Source: DATAXV01 sp036272915
GTDB lineage: Bacteria; Chloroflexota; Dormibacteria; Dormibacterales; Dormibacteraceae
Length of the DNA stretch: 63,080 bases
Assembly: GCA_036272915.1 (NCBI GenBank)
Contig: DATAXV010000035.1
Coordinates: 1-63,080, forward strand
Direction: 5' to 3'
Position numbers and translations under genes: made by a program. This document shows, piece by piece, positions 50,027 through 58,202 of the stretch. Positions within the stretch are counted from its first letter, which is position 1, and every line of letters starts with the position of its first letter. The notes beneath the pieces are model-generated. The model saw only the letters and a list, made by a program, of their open reading frames with translations, had not been told where the DNA came from and searched no databases.

Positions 50027-50668
50027 CTAGGCGCCGGTCTCCCGCTCCAGCACCAGCTCGTAGCGATGGTCGCGGTGGGAGAGGACCTGGACCGGCGACT
50101 TCACGCTGTCATGAAGCCAGCGGTTGAAGCGGCGGGCGGCGCGGGCGTCGGTGTCGTCCAGATAGAGCGGCTGCTTGGCTCGCCTCGCCATCAGCAGCGA
50201 GACCGCGACCCGGTGCGGGTACAGGCGCCCGGTGGGGTTGTGCCGGACCTTGCCCCGGCTGATCGAGAGGTCGCCGAAGCGGGCCGACAGCAGCTTGTCG
50301 ATGCGCTGCACGAGGGCCAGGTCCCCATCCCTCTTGTTCTGGAAGAGCACGTAGGGGTGGATCGTGTAGACCGGCTCCTGCTGCTCGATCGTGCCCACGT
50401 GCGAGGAGTAGACGATGACCATGCACTCCCCGGCCCACTCGTAGAGCCAGGTGAGCACGTCCTTGACCTCGTGCTGGCCGCGCTCGGCCTTGGACATGTC
50501 GAGGTCGACGATGGCGAGCACCGGCTTGCGGTAGGGGAGGACCGAGAGCGCACCATCAGGGTCGGAGGCGGGGAGCACGGGCAGGCCGGCCCGCAGCATC
50601 GCCGCCCGGATCCGCTGCAGGTCGGTGGGGTCGTCCTCCAGGACCAGGATCTCGGCGTCCGCCCTCAT
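50027..50668 (-). CDS. Response regulator with winged-helix-like output
   Basis: The 213-residue protein has a receiver domain with the acidic pair in L-E-D-D-P, the phosphorylation site D55 in A-I-V-D-L-D-M and a switch Ser/Thr region in V-I-V-Y-S-S-H. The second half (L-S-A-R-F-G-D-L-S-I to Y-E-L-V-L-E) is strand-helix-helix-helix-strand and looks like a winged-helix DNA-binding domain, though not of a standard OmpR pattern. Its ATG overlaps the upstream gene stop by four bases, and the GHKL gene follows after 14. It may act on the 18-bp palindrome upstream of the operon. Confidence 0.82.
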   Translation of the reverse strand: MRADAEILVLEDDPTDLQRIRAAMLRAGLPVLPASDPDGALSVLPYRKPVLAIVDLDMSKAERGQHEVKDVLTWLYEWAGECMVIVYSSHVGTIEQQEPVYTIHPYVLFQNKRDGDLALVQRIDKLLSARFGDLSISRGKVRHNPTGRLYPHRVAVSLLMARRAKQPLYLDDTDARAARRFNRWLHDSVKSPVQVLSHRDHRYELVLERETGA

Positions 50669-51237
50669 CGTCCGGCTCCTGCGGCGATCGGCTCCAGCCG
50701 CACCAGCCCGCCCCTGGTGCCGAGGCGGCAGGGGAGGCCGTGGTGGGCGAGCAGCGCCCCCGCCCTACCCAGGGCGGGGTTGGGCGCGAGGCCCCTGGGG
50801 TGGGCGGCGAGCAGCGACTCCAGCGCCGCCGCCGGGACCAGCTCGGTGCCGCCGGGCAGGCGGACGCCGCGGTAGGGGGCGAGGCGCAGCCCGGCGACGC
50901 GGCGGCGGCCGAGCCGGCCCAGCCAGGCCGACAGCGAGGGCCAGTCGGGGTGGCGGGTCCAGCCGGGGGCGGCGTCCTCGGCCGAGCCCAGCCAGCTGAC
51001 GACCAGCGGCCGCAGCCGCTCCTCCCGGCTCAGCACCTCGGGCACCGGACCGGTGCCGACCACGACCCACGGCCAGGGCCGGATCCGCGGCCACTCGACG
51101 TCCAGCGAGGAGGGGGCGAGCCAGCGCACGAGGCTCAGCTGCGGGGCAACCTGCTCGCGCACGGCAGCCGCCAGCTGCGGCCGCTCGGCGATCACCGCAA
51201 TTGTCCGCGCATCGTCCGATCGCACTGCTCCTGCCAT
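50665..51237 (-). CDS. Pseudo-receiver protein with winged-helix-like C-terminus
   Basis: The 190-residue protein begins with a receiver-like alternation (T-I-A-V-I-A-E-R-P-Q-L, W-V-V-V-G-T-G, L-V-V-S-W-L-G) but has no acidic pocket or phosphoacceptor Asp. The C-terminal 70 residues (L-V-P-A-A-A-L-E-S-L-L-A-A-H-P) resemble the output half of the response regulator encoded next. I infer a duplicated, phosphorylation-independent version of that regulator. It is the first gene after the 18-bp palindrome and overlaps the response-regulator gene by four bases. No database family is recognised. Confidence 0.6.
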   Translation of the reverse strand: MAGAVRSDDARTIAVIAERPQLAAAVREQVAPQLSLVRWLAPSSLDVEWPRIRPWPWVVVGTGPVPEVLSREERLRPLVVSWLGSAEDAAPGWTRHPDWPSLSAWLGRLGRRRVAGLRLAPYRGVRLPGGTELVPAAALESLLAAHPRGLAPNPALGRAGALLAHHGLPCRLGTRGGLVRLEPIAAGAGR

Positions 51238-51248
51238 CCTAACGCATC

Positions 51249-51266
51249 GTTTTCGGCGCCGAAAAC
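51249..51266. promoter_or_regulatory. 18-bp perfect palindrome upstream of the signalling cluster
   Basis: GTTTTCGGCGCCGAAAAC is perfectly self-complementary with no loop, so it suits a dimeric DNA-binding protein better than a terminator hairpin. It lies 12 bases before the pseudo-receiver ATG and two bases after the end of the kinase gene. It is likely an operator within the promoter or leader. Confidence 0.6.
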
Positions 51267-51267
51267 A

Positions 51268-52311
51268 TCAGCCTCCGTCCCCACCGCCGGGGTCGGCCGG
51301 CGCGAGTTCGGCGAGCATCGCCTCTGCCTCCTCGAGGTGTTCGAGGAGGATGCCGGCGGCGCGGTGGCGGGCCACCCAGAAGTCGTCCAGGTCGGCAGGC
51401 AGCAGCGCCGTCCCCCGGTAGTGGTCGCTGACCCCGAAGAGGCTGCGCAGGAGCTGGATCAGCGCCACCCGGGCGCAGCCCGAGACGTCGCCCGCCGCCA
51501 CCCCCGGGTCCTCTTCGACGTAGGCGCGGACGAGGGCGCGGGCCGAGCCCAGCCAGCGCTCGCCGCCCACGGTGCGCGGGTCGAAGGCGATCCGGCCCAG
51601 CTCCCAGGCGGGGAGGAACGTGGACTCGGGACCGAAGTCGAGCACGCAGGAGAGCCGTCCCTCGTCGAAGAGCAGGTTGGGCAGGGCGTAGTCGCCGTGC
51701 ACCACCTGCCGGGTCAGCGGGGGCAGGCCGCGGCGCAGCCCGGCAAGGTGCCGGACCTGTTCCCGGCGCTCGGCCAGGGTGCGCTCGGCGATGTCGTCGA
51801 AGGGATCGCCGGAGCCGGCGCGCCGCCGTTCCGCGACCATCGCGAGCAGCTCGTTGACGCGCGCCGCGACCGCCTCCGGGTGGAGGTCGAACCAGGGGCC
51901 TGCCCGGTCGGGCAGGTGGCCCGGCATCGGGGCGAAGGCGCGGTGGATCCGTCCCAGCGCGATCCCCGCCTGCGCCGCCTCGGTCGGGCCCAGCCCCTGC
52001 TGCCTGGCCGTCCCCGAGGCCCAGTCCCAGACCGCCAGGGCACCCCCCGGGTCCTCGCTCAGCACCTGACCCCCGATGCCGTAGCGGATCCGGGCGACGG
52101 GTATCCCGTGCCGGCCGGCGAGCCGGGCGAGACCGATGGCGGAGCGCTGGCGGGGGAGGTCGGTGCCGGCCGTGTAGCGCTTGACGAACAGCGTGCCGGA
52201 GTCGCTCTCGACCCGGAAGTTGACGGTGGCGGACCCGGCTGGGATCCGCTCCACGGCACCGGCGGCGATGCCGTAGTGACGCCTCAGGAGCCCGGGGAGC
52301 TCCGCCTCCAT
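51268..52311 (-). CDS. APH-fold phosphotransferase
   Basis: The 347-residue protein has an N-lobe with P-A-G-S-A-T-V-N-F-R-V and L-F-V-K-R-Y. The catalytic loop is V-V-H-G-D-Y-A-L-P-N-L-L-F near residue 213 and the metal site is C-V-L-D-F-G-P-E. This pattern is that of homoserine kinase / macrolide kinase relatives. It follows the MinD-like gene by 22 bases on the same strand and is separated from the signalling cluster by the palindrome. Substrate unknown; it may act within the neighbouring system rather than in resistance. Confidence 0.85.
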   Translation of the reverse strand: MEAELPGLLRRHYGIAAGAVERIPAGSATVNFRVESDSGTLFVKRYTAGTDLPRQRSAIGLARLAGRHGIPVARIRYGIGGQVLSEDPGGALAVWDWASGTARQQGLGPTEAAQAGIALGRIHRAFAPMPGHLPDRAGPWFDLHPEAVAARVNELLAMVAERRRAGSGDPFDDIAERTLAERREQVRHLAGLRRGLPPLTRQVVHGDYALPNLLFDEGRLSCVLDFGPESTFLPAWELGRIAFDPRTVGGERWLGSARALVRAYVEEDPGVAAGDVSGCARVALIQLLRSLFGVSDHYRGTALLPADLDDFWVARHRAAGILLEHLEEAEAMLAELAPADPGGGDGG

Positions 52312-52333
52312 CCCCGCTCCGGCCGGCCTCGGC

Positions 52334-54082
52334 TCAGCGCGCGAAGCCGGCGGCCACCATCGCCGCCAGGTTCAGGTAGGCGATGCGGGTCTGCTCGGAG
52401 AGCTCCTCCAGCGTGGTCTCGGCCCCGGCCGACAGGCGGGGGTCCCAGGGGATGCGCACCACCGCCCGGCAGCGCCGCTCGAAGTAGTGCTGCAGGCGGT
52501 CGAGCTCGACCAGACCACCCTGGCGGACGGCGTTGATCGCGACCACCGCCTCGCTGGCCAGCTTCTCGTAGCCGTGCTGGTCGAGCCAGTCCAGGGTCAG
52601 GGCCGAGACCCGTGAGGCGTCCAGCGAGGGGGCGGCGCAGAGCACGACCTGATCGGCCATGTTGAGGATGCCGCGGGTGGCCGAGTCGAGGATGCCGGTC
52701 CCGGTGTCGCTGAGGATGATGCTGTAGTGCCGGGAGAGCACGTGCATCACCCGTGCGTACTCGCCCTCGCCGAGCGCGTCCGAGATGCGGGGGTCGTTGT
52801 CCGAGGCCACCACCTCGAGCCGGCTCGGCGCCTGCGAGGTCATCCGCCTGACGTCGGAGTAGGCGATCAGGTGCTCGCCGTCGCGGAGGACGTCGGTGAC
52901 GGTCGCGTCGGTCTCCCTCACCACCCGGTCGGCGAGCGACCCGGCGTCGGGGTTGGCGTCGAGCGCGACCACGCGGTCGCCCCGGACCGAGGCGAACTGG
53001 TGGCCGAGCATCAGCGTGGTCGTGGTCTTCCCGATGCCGCCCTTGCGGGAGATGACGGCGATGCGCCGGCAGCCGTTGACCCGGGTCCGGACCAGGGCCA
53101 GGAGCTGGCGCCGCCGCTGATCGTCGCGGCTGGGGCCGAGGTTGACCTTCCCGCCGGAGACGCGGAACAGGACGCGGCGGACACCCGACTCCGGCGCCGG
53201 CGACTGCGGCCGGAGCATCCGCTCGCTGGTCAGCGCGGCCGCGGTCGGCGGCGGTCCCTGACCGGGGGCGGGCACCGGCGGGGCGGGCACGCCACCGTGC
53301 CAGGGCGCCAGCTGCGCGCCGGGCGGGGACGGCTCGGCCGACGGCGGCGGGATCGGCGGCACCGGATCGACCGCGGGCGGCGCCGGCGGCACGAAAGGCG
53401 GCGGTCCCTGGTCCCGGGGCGCGTGGAGCGGCGGCGGCTCGGGCAACGACGGCGCCTCCACGGAGGGGAACGGGGCCGGCGGTCCGGGCGTGTGGAAGGG
53501 CGGTGGCTCGGGCAACTGCGGCGGCGTCTCCGCGGAGGGGAACGGGGCCGGCGGTCCAAGCTCGGGTCCGGGCGGAGCCGGATCGGAGGGCGGCGGGACC
53601 GGCGCCACGTCGCCCGGCGGTGCGGGCTCCTCGGGAGGCGGTGCCGAGGCCGGCGGCTCGGGCGCGGCCTCCTCGCCGGGAGCGGCGGGACCGGCGCCTG
53701 CGCCCCGTCCGAAGAGGCTGGCGCGGGTCAGCGGGGGCACGTTGCCGACGGGGCGCCTTGCCTCAGGCCGGGGCTCCTCGAGCGGACCGCCCCAGGGGGT
53801 CGGCCAGGACAGCGGGTGCTCCTCGGAGGACGGCCCGTTGGCGGGTCCGCTGGGCCCGGGCGGGAAGGGCTCGGGCGTCGGTTCTGGCTCCTGGCCGGCC
53901 GCCCGGAACGCACCCTCCTCATCCGCCGGCGGCGACTCCTGCTCGGGCGGCGTGGCCGGCTGCCACTGGGTTCCGTCCCAGCGCCAGAGCCCGTCCTCAG
54001 AGAGCAGACCGACCCATTCGTCGTCCTGTCCGTCACCTGGAACCCCGTTCTGGCCCCCGGTCCCGTCGGGTCGTTCAGCCAC
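52334..54082 (-). CDS. Proline-rich MinD/ParA-like ATPase with N-terminal DUF2510-like domain
   Basis: The 582-residue protein starts with a short W-x-W-x-G-T-Q-W domain (L-W-R-W-D-G-T-Q-W, residues 32-40) like the DUF2510 domain of actinobacterial membrane and secretion proteins. Residues 55-300 are a Pro/Ala/Glu-rich disordered region. The rest is a MinD/ParA-type ATPase with I-S-R-K-G-G-I-G-K-T-T near residue 345, A-L-D-A-N-P-D-A-G-S and S-D-T-G-T-G. The layout resembles the type VII secretion-associated EspI proteins. No EccC or WXG100 gene is in the window. It probably organises something at the membrane. Confidence 0.82.
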   Translation of the reverse strand: MAERPDGTGGQNGVPGDGQDDEWVGLLSEDGLWRWDGTQWQPATPPEQESPPADEEGAFRAAGQEPEPTPEPFPPGPSGPANGPSSEEHPLSWPTPWGGPLEEPRPEARRPVGNVPPLTRASLFGRGAGAGPAAPGEEAAPEPPASAPPPEEPAPPGDVAPVPPPSDPAPPGPELGPPAPFPSAETPPQLPEPPPFHTPGPPAPFPSVEAPSLPEPPPLHAPRDQGPPPFVPPAPPAVDPVPPIPPPSAEPSPPGAQLAPWHGGVPAPPVPAPGQGPPPTAAALTSERMLRPQSPAPESGVRRVLFRVSGGKVNLGPSRDDQRRRQLLALVRTRVNGCRRIAVISRKGGIGKTTTTLMLGHQFASVRGDRVVALDANPDAGSLADRVVRETDATVTDVLRDGEHLIAYSDVRRMTSQAPSRLEVVASDNDPRISDALGEGEYARVMHVLSRHYSIILSDTGTGILDSATRGILNMADQVVLCAAPSLDASRVSALTLDWLDQHGYEKLASEAVVAINAVRQGGLVELDRLQHYFERRCRAVVRIPWDPRLSAGAETTLEELSEQTRIAYLNLAAMVAAGFAR

Positions 54083-54220
54083 GCGCCATCACCTCAGGGC
54101 GCAGTCTACCGGTTGGGGGACTGACCGGTGACCGCGGCGGGCCATTGTCCTCGTTGTGTCCGCCTGAGGGTCCCGTCGACCGGGTCCAGGGCCCCGAGGC
54201 GTGGGTAGGATGGGGCTCCC

Positions 54221-54685
54221 ATGGCATCTCAAGCGCCCCGCCGCCAGGGCCGCGCGCCGCGGGTCCGGCGCACGGCCACGCCCTGCACCGACTCGGATCT
54301 GAACGAGCTCTTGGCCGCGCTCGGCACCCAGGTCCGGCGCCTGCGCGGCGAGAACAAGCAGCTGGCCAGCCACAACGGCCGCCTCGCCCTCGTCCTCTGC
54401 GAGCAGGGCCGGGTCGTGATCGACGCGGAGCCGGCGCCCGAGTCACCCGTCACGCCGGGCGTCGCCACCGCCGCCAAGCTGGCGGCCGAGCTGCGCCGCC
54501 GGATCCTACAGCTGGAGCGGGAGGGGGGCGGCCTCCGCCGCGAGAACGCCCGCCTCGCCGACCTCGTGTCGAGGGCCGGGATCCCGGCCTGGCGGCTGCA
54601 GGAGACGAGGATCGGGGGCAGCAAGCTCATCCCCGGTCAGCGCGCCTTCATCCGCCGGCGGCGGAGCGGCATCGGGGAGCGCTGA
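54221..54685 (+). CDS. Small coiled-coil hypothetical protein
   Basis: The 154-residue protein has an Arg-rich start and two heptad-rich helices: residues 25-50 with L-L-A-A-L-G-T-Q-V-R-R-L and residues 85-113 with L-A-A-E-L-R-R-R-I-L-Q-L-E. A basic tail, A-F-I-R-R-R-R-S-G, ends it. It probably dimerises and may bind nucleic acid. It is divergent from the MinD-like gene with 138 bases between. No family is recognised. Confidence 0.55.
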   Translation: MASQAPRRQGRAPRVRRTATPCTDSDLNELLAALGTQVRRLRGENKQLASHNGRLALVLCEQGRVVIDAEPAPESPVTPGVATAAKLAAELRRRILQLEREGGGLRRENARLADLVSRAGIPAWRLQETRIGGSKLIPGQRAFIRRRRSGIGER

Positions 54686-54711
54686 GAAGGGTCCCACCCT
54701 CGCCGAGAGAT

Positions 54712-54747
54712 AAAAAAAGGGCCACCGGGAAAGAGTCCCGGCGGCCC
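54712..54747 (-). terminator. Rho-independent terminator for the minus-strand gene at 54924
   Basis: Read on the minus strand, a strong hairpin (arms GGGCC/CCGGGA and TCCCGG/GGCCC, one mismatched pair, loop of five) is followed by seven U residues. It lies about 180 bases after the stop of the membrane protein gene. The plus-strand side lacks a T-run. Confidence 0.85.
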
Positions 54748-54923
54748 GGAGGGAGGGAGGGAGAATGTCTAAATCAGCGCGAACTGACTGCGTTACTACC
54801 CTGTTCAGTATCCCCGCAAACGTTAATCGGATTAACCCGCCCTGGCGGATCGACCTCTCCAGCATACGCAGAATCGGCGCGCCGCGCAGGGGATATGTTC
54901 GGGTTTGGTGTGATCAACGCGGG

Positions 54924-55679
54924 TCACACTCCGAGGACCAGCGCGAGGGTGACCAAACCGGCCAGAACGTTGAGGACGACGCCGGCCAGGCCGAGCAGCG
55001 GATAGGACCGCCGCATTGCGACGACGCCGTAGATGATGCCGAAGATCGGCAGCACGATGAAGTAGAAATGCAGGGTGAAGGGCAGGATCAGGCAGGCCAG
55101 CCCGTAGACGATGCTGAGCACGCCGTGGGTGACCGGCCGCATCCCGCGGCGATAGCCGAAGAGGCCGCGCCGGCCGGAGCCGGTCGGAGCGTACCCGGTG
55201 GACGGGGCGTAGCCGGCGTCGGCGGCGCCGACGCCGCGCGCCACGAAACCGGGTGAGGAGGAGTAGGAGCCGCCCAGCGCCGCGTGCCTGGCCGCGTCGG
55301 CGGCCTGCTGCTGGTCGCCGCCCCGGCTCATGACCTGGACGGCCGCGTCGGCGGCCGCGTGCGCGGACTGACCGTCGACCTTGAGGTTGGCCATCGCCCA
55401 CTGGTACCAGTCGGCGTAGGACTGGGCCCCGGGGTCGATGGTGGGAGCGGTGGCCGGCGACTGCGCCGCCTGCTCGGCGGCGGCCTGCACCGTCTGCTGG
55501 TCCTGGGTGGTGCGTGAGGTCACAGCGGCGGCGGCGGCGGCGGCCCTAGCCTGATCCTGGTTCTGCCAGCGGCCGTGGGCCCAGGCGAGCCAGTCGGTGT
55601 AGGTCCTGGCGTCCTGCAGGGTCACCTGGGCGGGCGCGGCCTGGCCCCCGGAGCTTCCATAGGTCGTGTCGATGCCCAT
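54924..55679 (-). CDS. Membrane protein with duplicated Y-x-D-W alanine-rich module
   Basis: The 251-residue protein has two related segments in its soluble N-terminal half: Y-T-D-W-L-A-W-A-H-G-R-W near residue 27 and Y-A-D-W-Y-Q-W-A-M-A near residue 85. Each is followed by an Ala/Gln/Asp-rich helix. After a Gly/Ser/Tyr linker come three spans (residues 180-250) of the DUF4190 kind with Y-G-L-A-C-L-I-L-P-F. Topology suggests a cytoplasmic repeat domain tethered to the membrane. The terminator at 54712 ends its transcript. Function unknown. Confidence 0.7.
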   Translation of the reverse strand: MGIDTTYGSSGGQAAPAQVTLQDARTYTDWLAWAHGRWQNQDQARAAAAAAAVTSRTTQDQQTVQAAAEQAAQSPATAPTIDPGAQSYADWYQWAMANLKVDGQSAHAAADAAVQVMSRGGDQQQAADAARHAALGGSYSSSPGFVARGVGAADAGYAPSTGYAPTGSGRRGLFGYRRGMRPVTHGVLSIVYGLACLILPFTLHFYFIVLPIFGIIYGVVAMRRSYPLLGLAGVVLNVLAGLVTLALVLGV

Positions 55680-55771
55680 CTCACACCTACCAACGCAGCC
55701 GGGGCGGGGCCCGGTCGCCTGATGCTTGCCCCTCCCTGCGGCGAGCAGGCATCATGGGGGAGCCGATGGCG

Positions 55772-57019
55772 ATGGATACGCGGCATGTGATGGCGATGGT
55801 CCTGGCCGGCGGCGAGGGCAAGCGACTGCAGCCCCTCACCCGGGATCGGGCCAAGCCCGCAGTACCCTTCGGTGGCACCTACCGGCTGATCGACTTCGCG
55901 CTCTCCAACCTGGTCAACGGCGGCATCCGCCAGATCGTGGTGCTGACCCAGTACAAGAGCCACAGCCTGGACCGGCACGTCTCCCAGGCCTGGCGGCTCT
56001 CATCGATCCTGGGCGACTACGTCACCTCGGTCCCGGCCCAGATGCGCCACGGCCCGCGCTGGTTCGCCGGCTCCGCCGACGCCGTCTACCAGAACCTGAA
56101 CCTGCTCCACGACGCCCGCCCCACCTACGTCTGCGTGTTCGGGGCCGACCACATCTACCGGATGGATCCGGTCCAGATGATGAACTACCACATCGCCACC
56201 GGCGCCGGCCTGACCCTGGCCGGCATCCGGATCCCGATCTCGGAGGCGCCCTCCTTCGGGATCATCGAGACCGACGGCGGCGGCCGCGTCGCCGCCTTCC
56301 GGGAGAAGCCGCCGGATCCCCGGCCGCTGCCCGACGCCCCCGATCAGGCCTACGCCTCGATGGGCATCTACATCTTCACCGCCTCGGTGCTGCTGGAGGC
56401 GGTGACGCGGGACGCCGAGGACGCCCACTCCAAGCACGACATCGGAGGCAGCATCGTCCCCCTGCTGGTCGAGTCCGGGAGTGCCGCCGTCTACGACTTC
56501 ATGGCCAACGACGTGCCCGGCGTGACCGGCTCCGAGCGCGGCTACTGGCGGGACGTCGGTGACCTCGACTCCTACTACGCGGCGAGCATGGACCTGATCG
56601 CCACCGAGCCCTCCTTCAACCTCTACAACGAGGACTGGCCCATCTACAACTGGACGCCGCCCCGCCCGCCGGCCAAGTTCGTCCTCGACGACGAGGGTCG
56701 CCGCGGCACCGCCATCGACTCCCTGGTCAGCCCCGGCGTGATCGTGTCCGGGGGCGCCGTCCGGCGGTCCGTGCTCTCGCCCGACGTCCGGATCCGGGAG
56801 GGGGCGGTGGTCGAGGATTCGGTCCTCATGGACGGCGTCGTCATCGGCCCCGGCGCGGTCGTCCGCCACGCGATCCTGGACAAGAACGTGGTCGTCCCCG
56901 AGGGCGGGCGGATCGGCGTCGACCCCCGCTTCGACGGCGCCCACTTCCAGATCTCCTCGGGCGGCGTCGTCGCCATCGCCAAGGGCCAGCCGGTGCCGCC
57001 TCCGCCGATCGGGGACTGA
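55772..57019 (+). CDS. glgC: Glucose-1-phosphate adenylyltransferase
   Basis: The protein (415 residues from the ATG at 55772) has the ADP-glucose pyrophosphorylase motifs: V-L-A-G-G-E-G-K-R-L for nucleotide binding, K-P-A-V-P-F-G-G-T-Y-R-L-I-D-F for the allosteric and active site and S-M-G-I-Y-I-F-T. A left-handed beta-helix forms the C-terminal end. It makes ADP-glucose from ATP and glucose-1-phosphate, the first committed step of glycogen synthesis, and is usually controlled by glycolytic intermediates. GGGGGAG lies eight bases upstream; ATGs at 55754 and 55766 are alternatives. It is followed at three bases by the glycogen synthase gene. Confidence 0.94.
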   Translation: MDTRHVMAMVLAGGEGKRLQPLTRDRAKPAVPFGGTYRLIDFALSNLVNGGIRQIVVLTQYKSHSLDRHVSQAWRLSSILGDYVTSVPAQMRHGPRWFAGSADAVYQNLNLLHDARPTYVCVFGADHIYRMDPVQMMNYHIATGAGLTLAGIRIPISEAPSFGIIETDGGGRVAAFREKPPDPRPLPDAPDQAYASMGIYIFTASVLLEAVTRDAEDAHSKHDIGGSIVPLLVESGSAAVYDFMANDVPGVTGSERGYWRDVGDLDSYYAASMDLIATEPSFNLYNEDWPIYNWTPPRPPAKFVLDDEGRRGTAIDSLVSPGVIVSGGAVRRSVLSPDVRIREGAVVEDSVLMDGVVIGPGAVVRHAILDKNVVVPEGGRIGVDPRFDGAHFQISSGGVVAIAKGQPVPPPPIGD

Positions 57020-57022
57020 CCG

Positions 57023-58195
57023 GTGCGCGTGGCGCTGCTCACCCGCGAGTACCCGCCCGACATCTACGGCGGGGCGGGGGTCCACGTCGAGGAGTTGGCC
57101 GGCCAGCTCCGCTCCCGCGTCGACCTGGAGGTCCACTGCTGGGGGGAGCCCAGGTCCGAGCCCGGTGTGATCGCCCACCGGCCGTGGCCGCAGCTGGCCT
57201 CGGACCGGCCCGAGTCGGGAGCCTTCGCTGCCCTCTCGATCGATCTGGCCATGGCCAGTGCCGTCCCCGACGCCGACATCCTCCACAGCCACACCTGGTA
57301 CGCGAACCTGGCCGGCCACCTCGGCGGTCTGGCCTGGGGCCGTCCCCACGTGCTCACCGCCCACAGCCTCGAGCCGCTGCGGCCCTGGAAGGCGGAGCAG
57401 CTGGGCGGCGGCTACCGCCTCTCCTCGTTCGCCGAGCGCAGCGCCATGCTCGGCGCCGCCGCCGTCATCGCCGTCTCCGAGGGCATGCGCGGCGACGTCC
57501 TCGCCTGCTACCCGGAGCTCGACCCGGCCCGGGTCAGGGTGATCCACAACGGCGTCGACACCCACGTCTACCGGCCTCGCTTCGAGGAGGCGACGCTGCG
57601 CCACCGGGGGATCGAGCCGGGCACGCCCTACGCCGTGTTCGTCGGCCGCATCACCCGGCAGAAGGGCCTCTCCCACCTGCTCGCTGCCGCCCGCCAGATC
57701 GACCCCTCGTACCCGATCCTGATCCTGGCCGGGGCGCCGGACACGCCCCAGATCGCGGCCGAGGTCGCCGAGCTCGCGGAGCAGGTGCGCCGCGAGCGTG
57801 GCAACCTGGTCTGGGTGGAGGGCATCCTTCCCCGTGAGGAGGTGGTGGAGCTGCTCAGCGCCGCCACCGTCTTCGTCTGCCCCTCGATCTACGAGCCCTT
57901 CGGTCTGGTCAACGCCGAGGCCATGGCCTGCGCCACGGCCGTCGTCGCCTCCCGCGTCGGCGGCATCCCCGAGGTCGTCGTCGACGGCCGCACCGGCATC
58001 CTCGTCGACTACGACGAGCGGCGGCCGGCGGCCTTCGAGCAGGGCCTCGCCGCCGGCGTCGAGACCCTGCTCCGCGATCCGGTCAGGGCCAGGTCGATGG
58101 GGGAGGAGGGCCGGCGCCGGGCGGTCGAGCACTTCGGCTGGCCGCGCATCGCCGACCGCACCGTCGCCCTCTACCGGGATCTCTTGGGAGGTTGA
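57023..58195 (+). CDS. glgA: GT4-type glycogen synthase / alpha-maltose-1-phosphate synthase (actinobacterial GlgA/GlgM)
   Basis: The 390-residue protein is a GT-B glycosyltransferase. It starts V-A-L-L-T-R-E-Y-P-P-D-I-Y-G-G-A-G-V-H-V-E, has H-S-H-T-W-Y-A-N in the acceptor domain and F-V-G-R-I-T-R-Q-K-G at the inter-domain hinge. The donor-site E-P-F-G-L-V-N-A-E-A-M-A closes the pattern. This is the shorter actinobacterial form, which extends glycogen or makes maltose-1-phosphate from ADP-glucose. GTG start three bases after glgC. Which of the two reactions dominates cannot be told. Confidence 0.9.
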   Translation: MRVALLTREYPPDIYGGAGVHVEELAGQLRSRVDLEVHCWGEPRSEPGVIAHRPWPQLASDRPESGAFAALSIDLAMASAVPDADILHSHTWYANLAGHLGGLAWGRPHVLTAHSLEPLRPWKAEQLGGGYRLSSFAERSAMLGAAAVIAVSEGMRGDVLACYPELDPARVRVIHNGVDTHVYRPRFEEATLRHRGIEPGTPYAVFVGRITRQKGLSHLLAAARQIDPSYPILILAGAPDTPQIAAEVAELAEQVRRERGNLVWVEGILPREEVVELLSAATVFVCPSIYEPFGLVNAEAMACATAVVASRVGGIPEVVVDGRTGILVDYDERRPAAFEQGLAAGVETLLRDPVRARSMGEEGRRRAVEHFGWPRIADRTVALYRDLLGG

Positions 58196-58202
58196 GCCGA
58201 GC

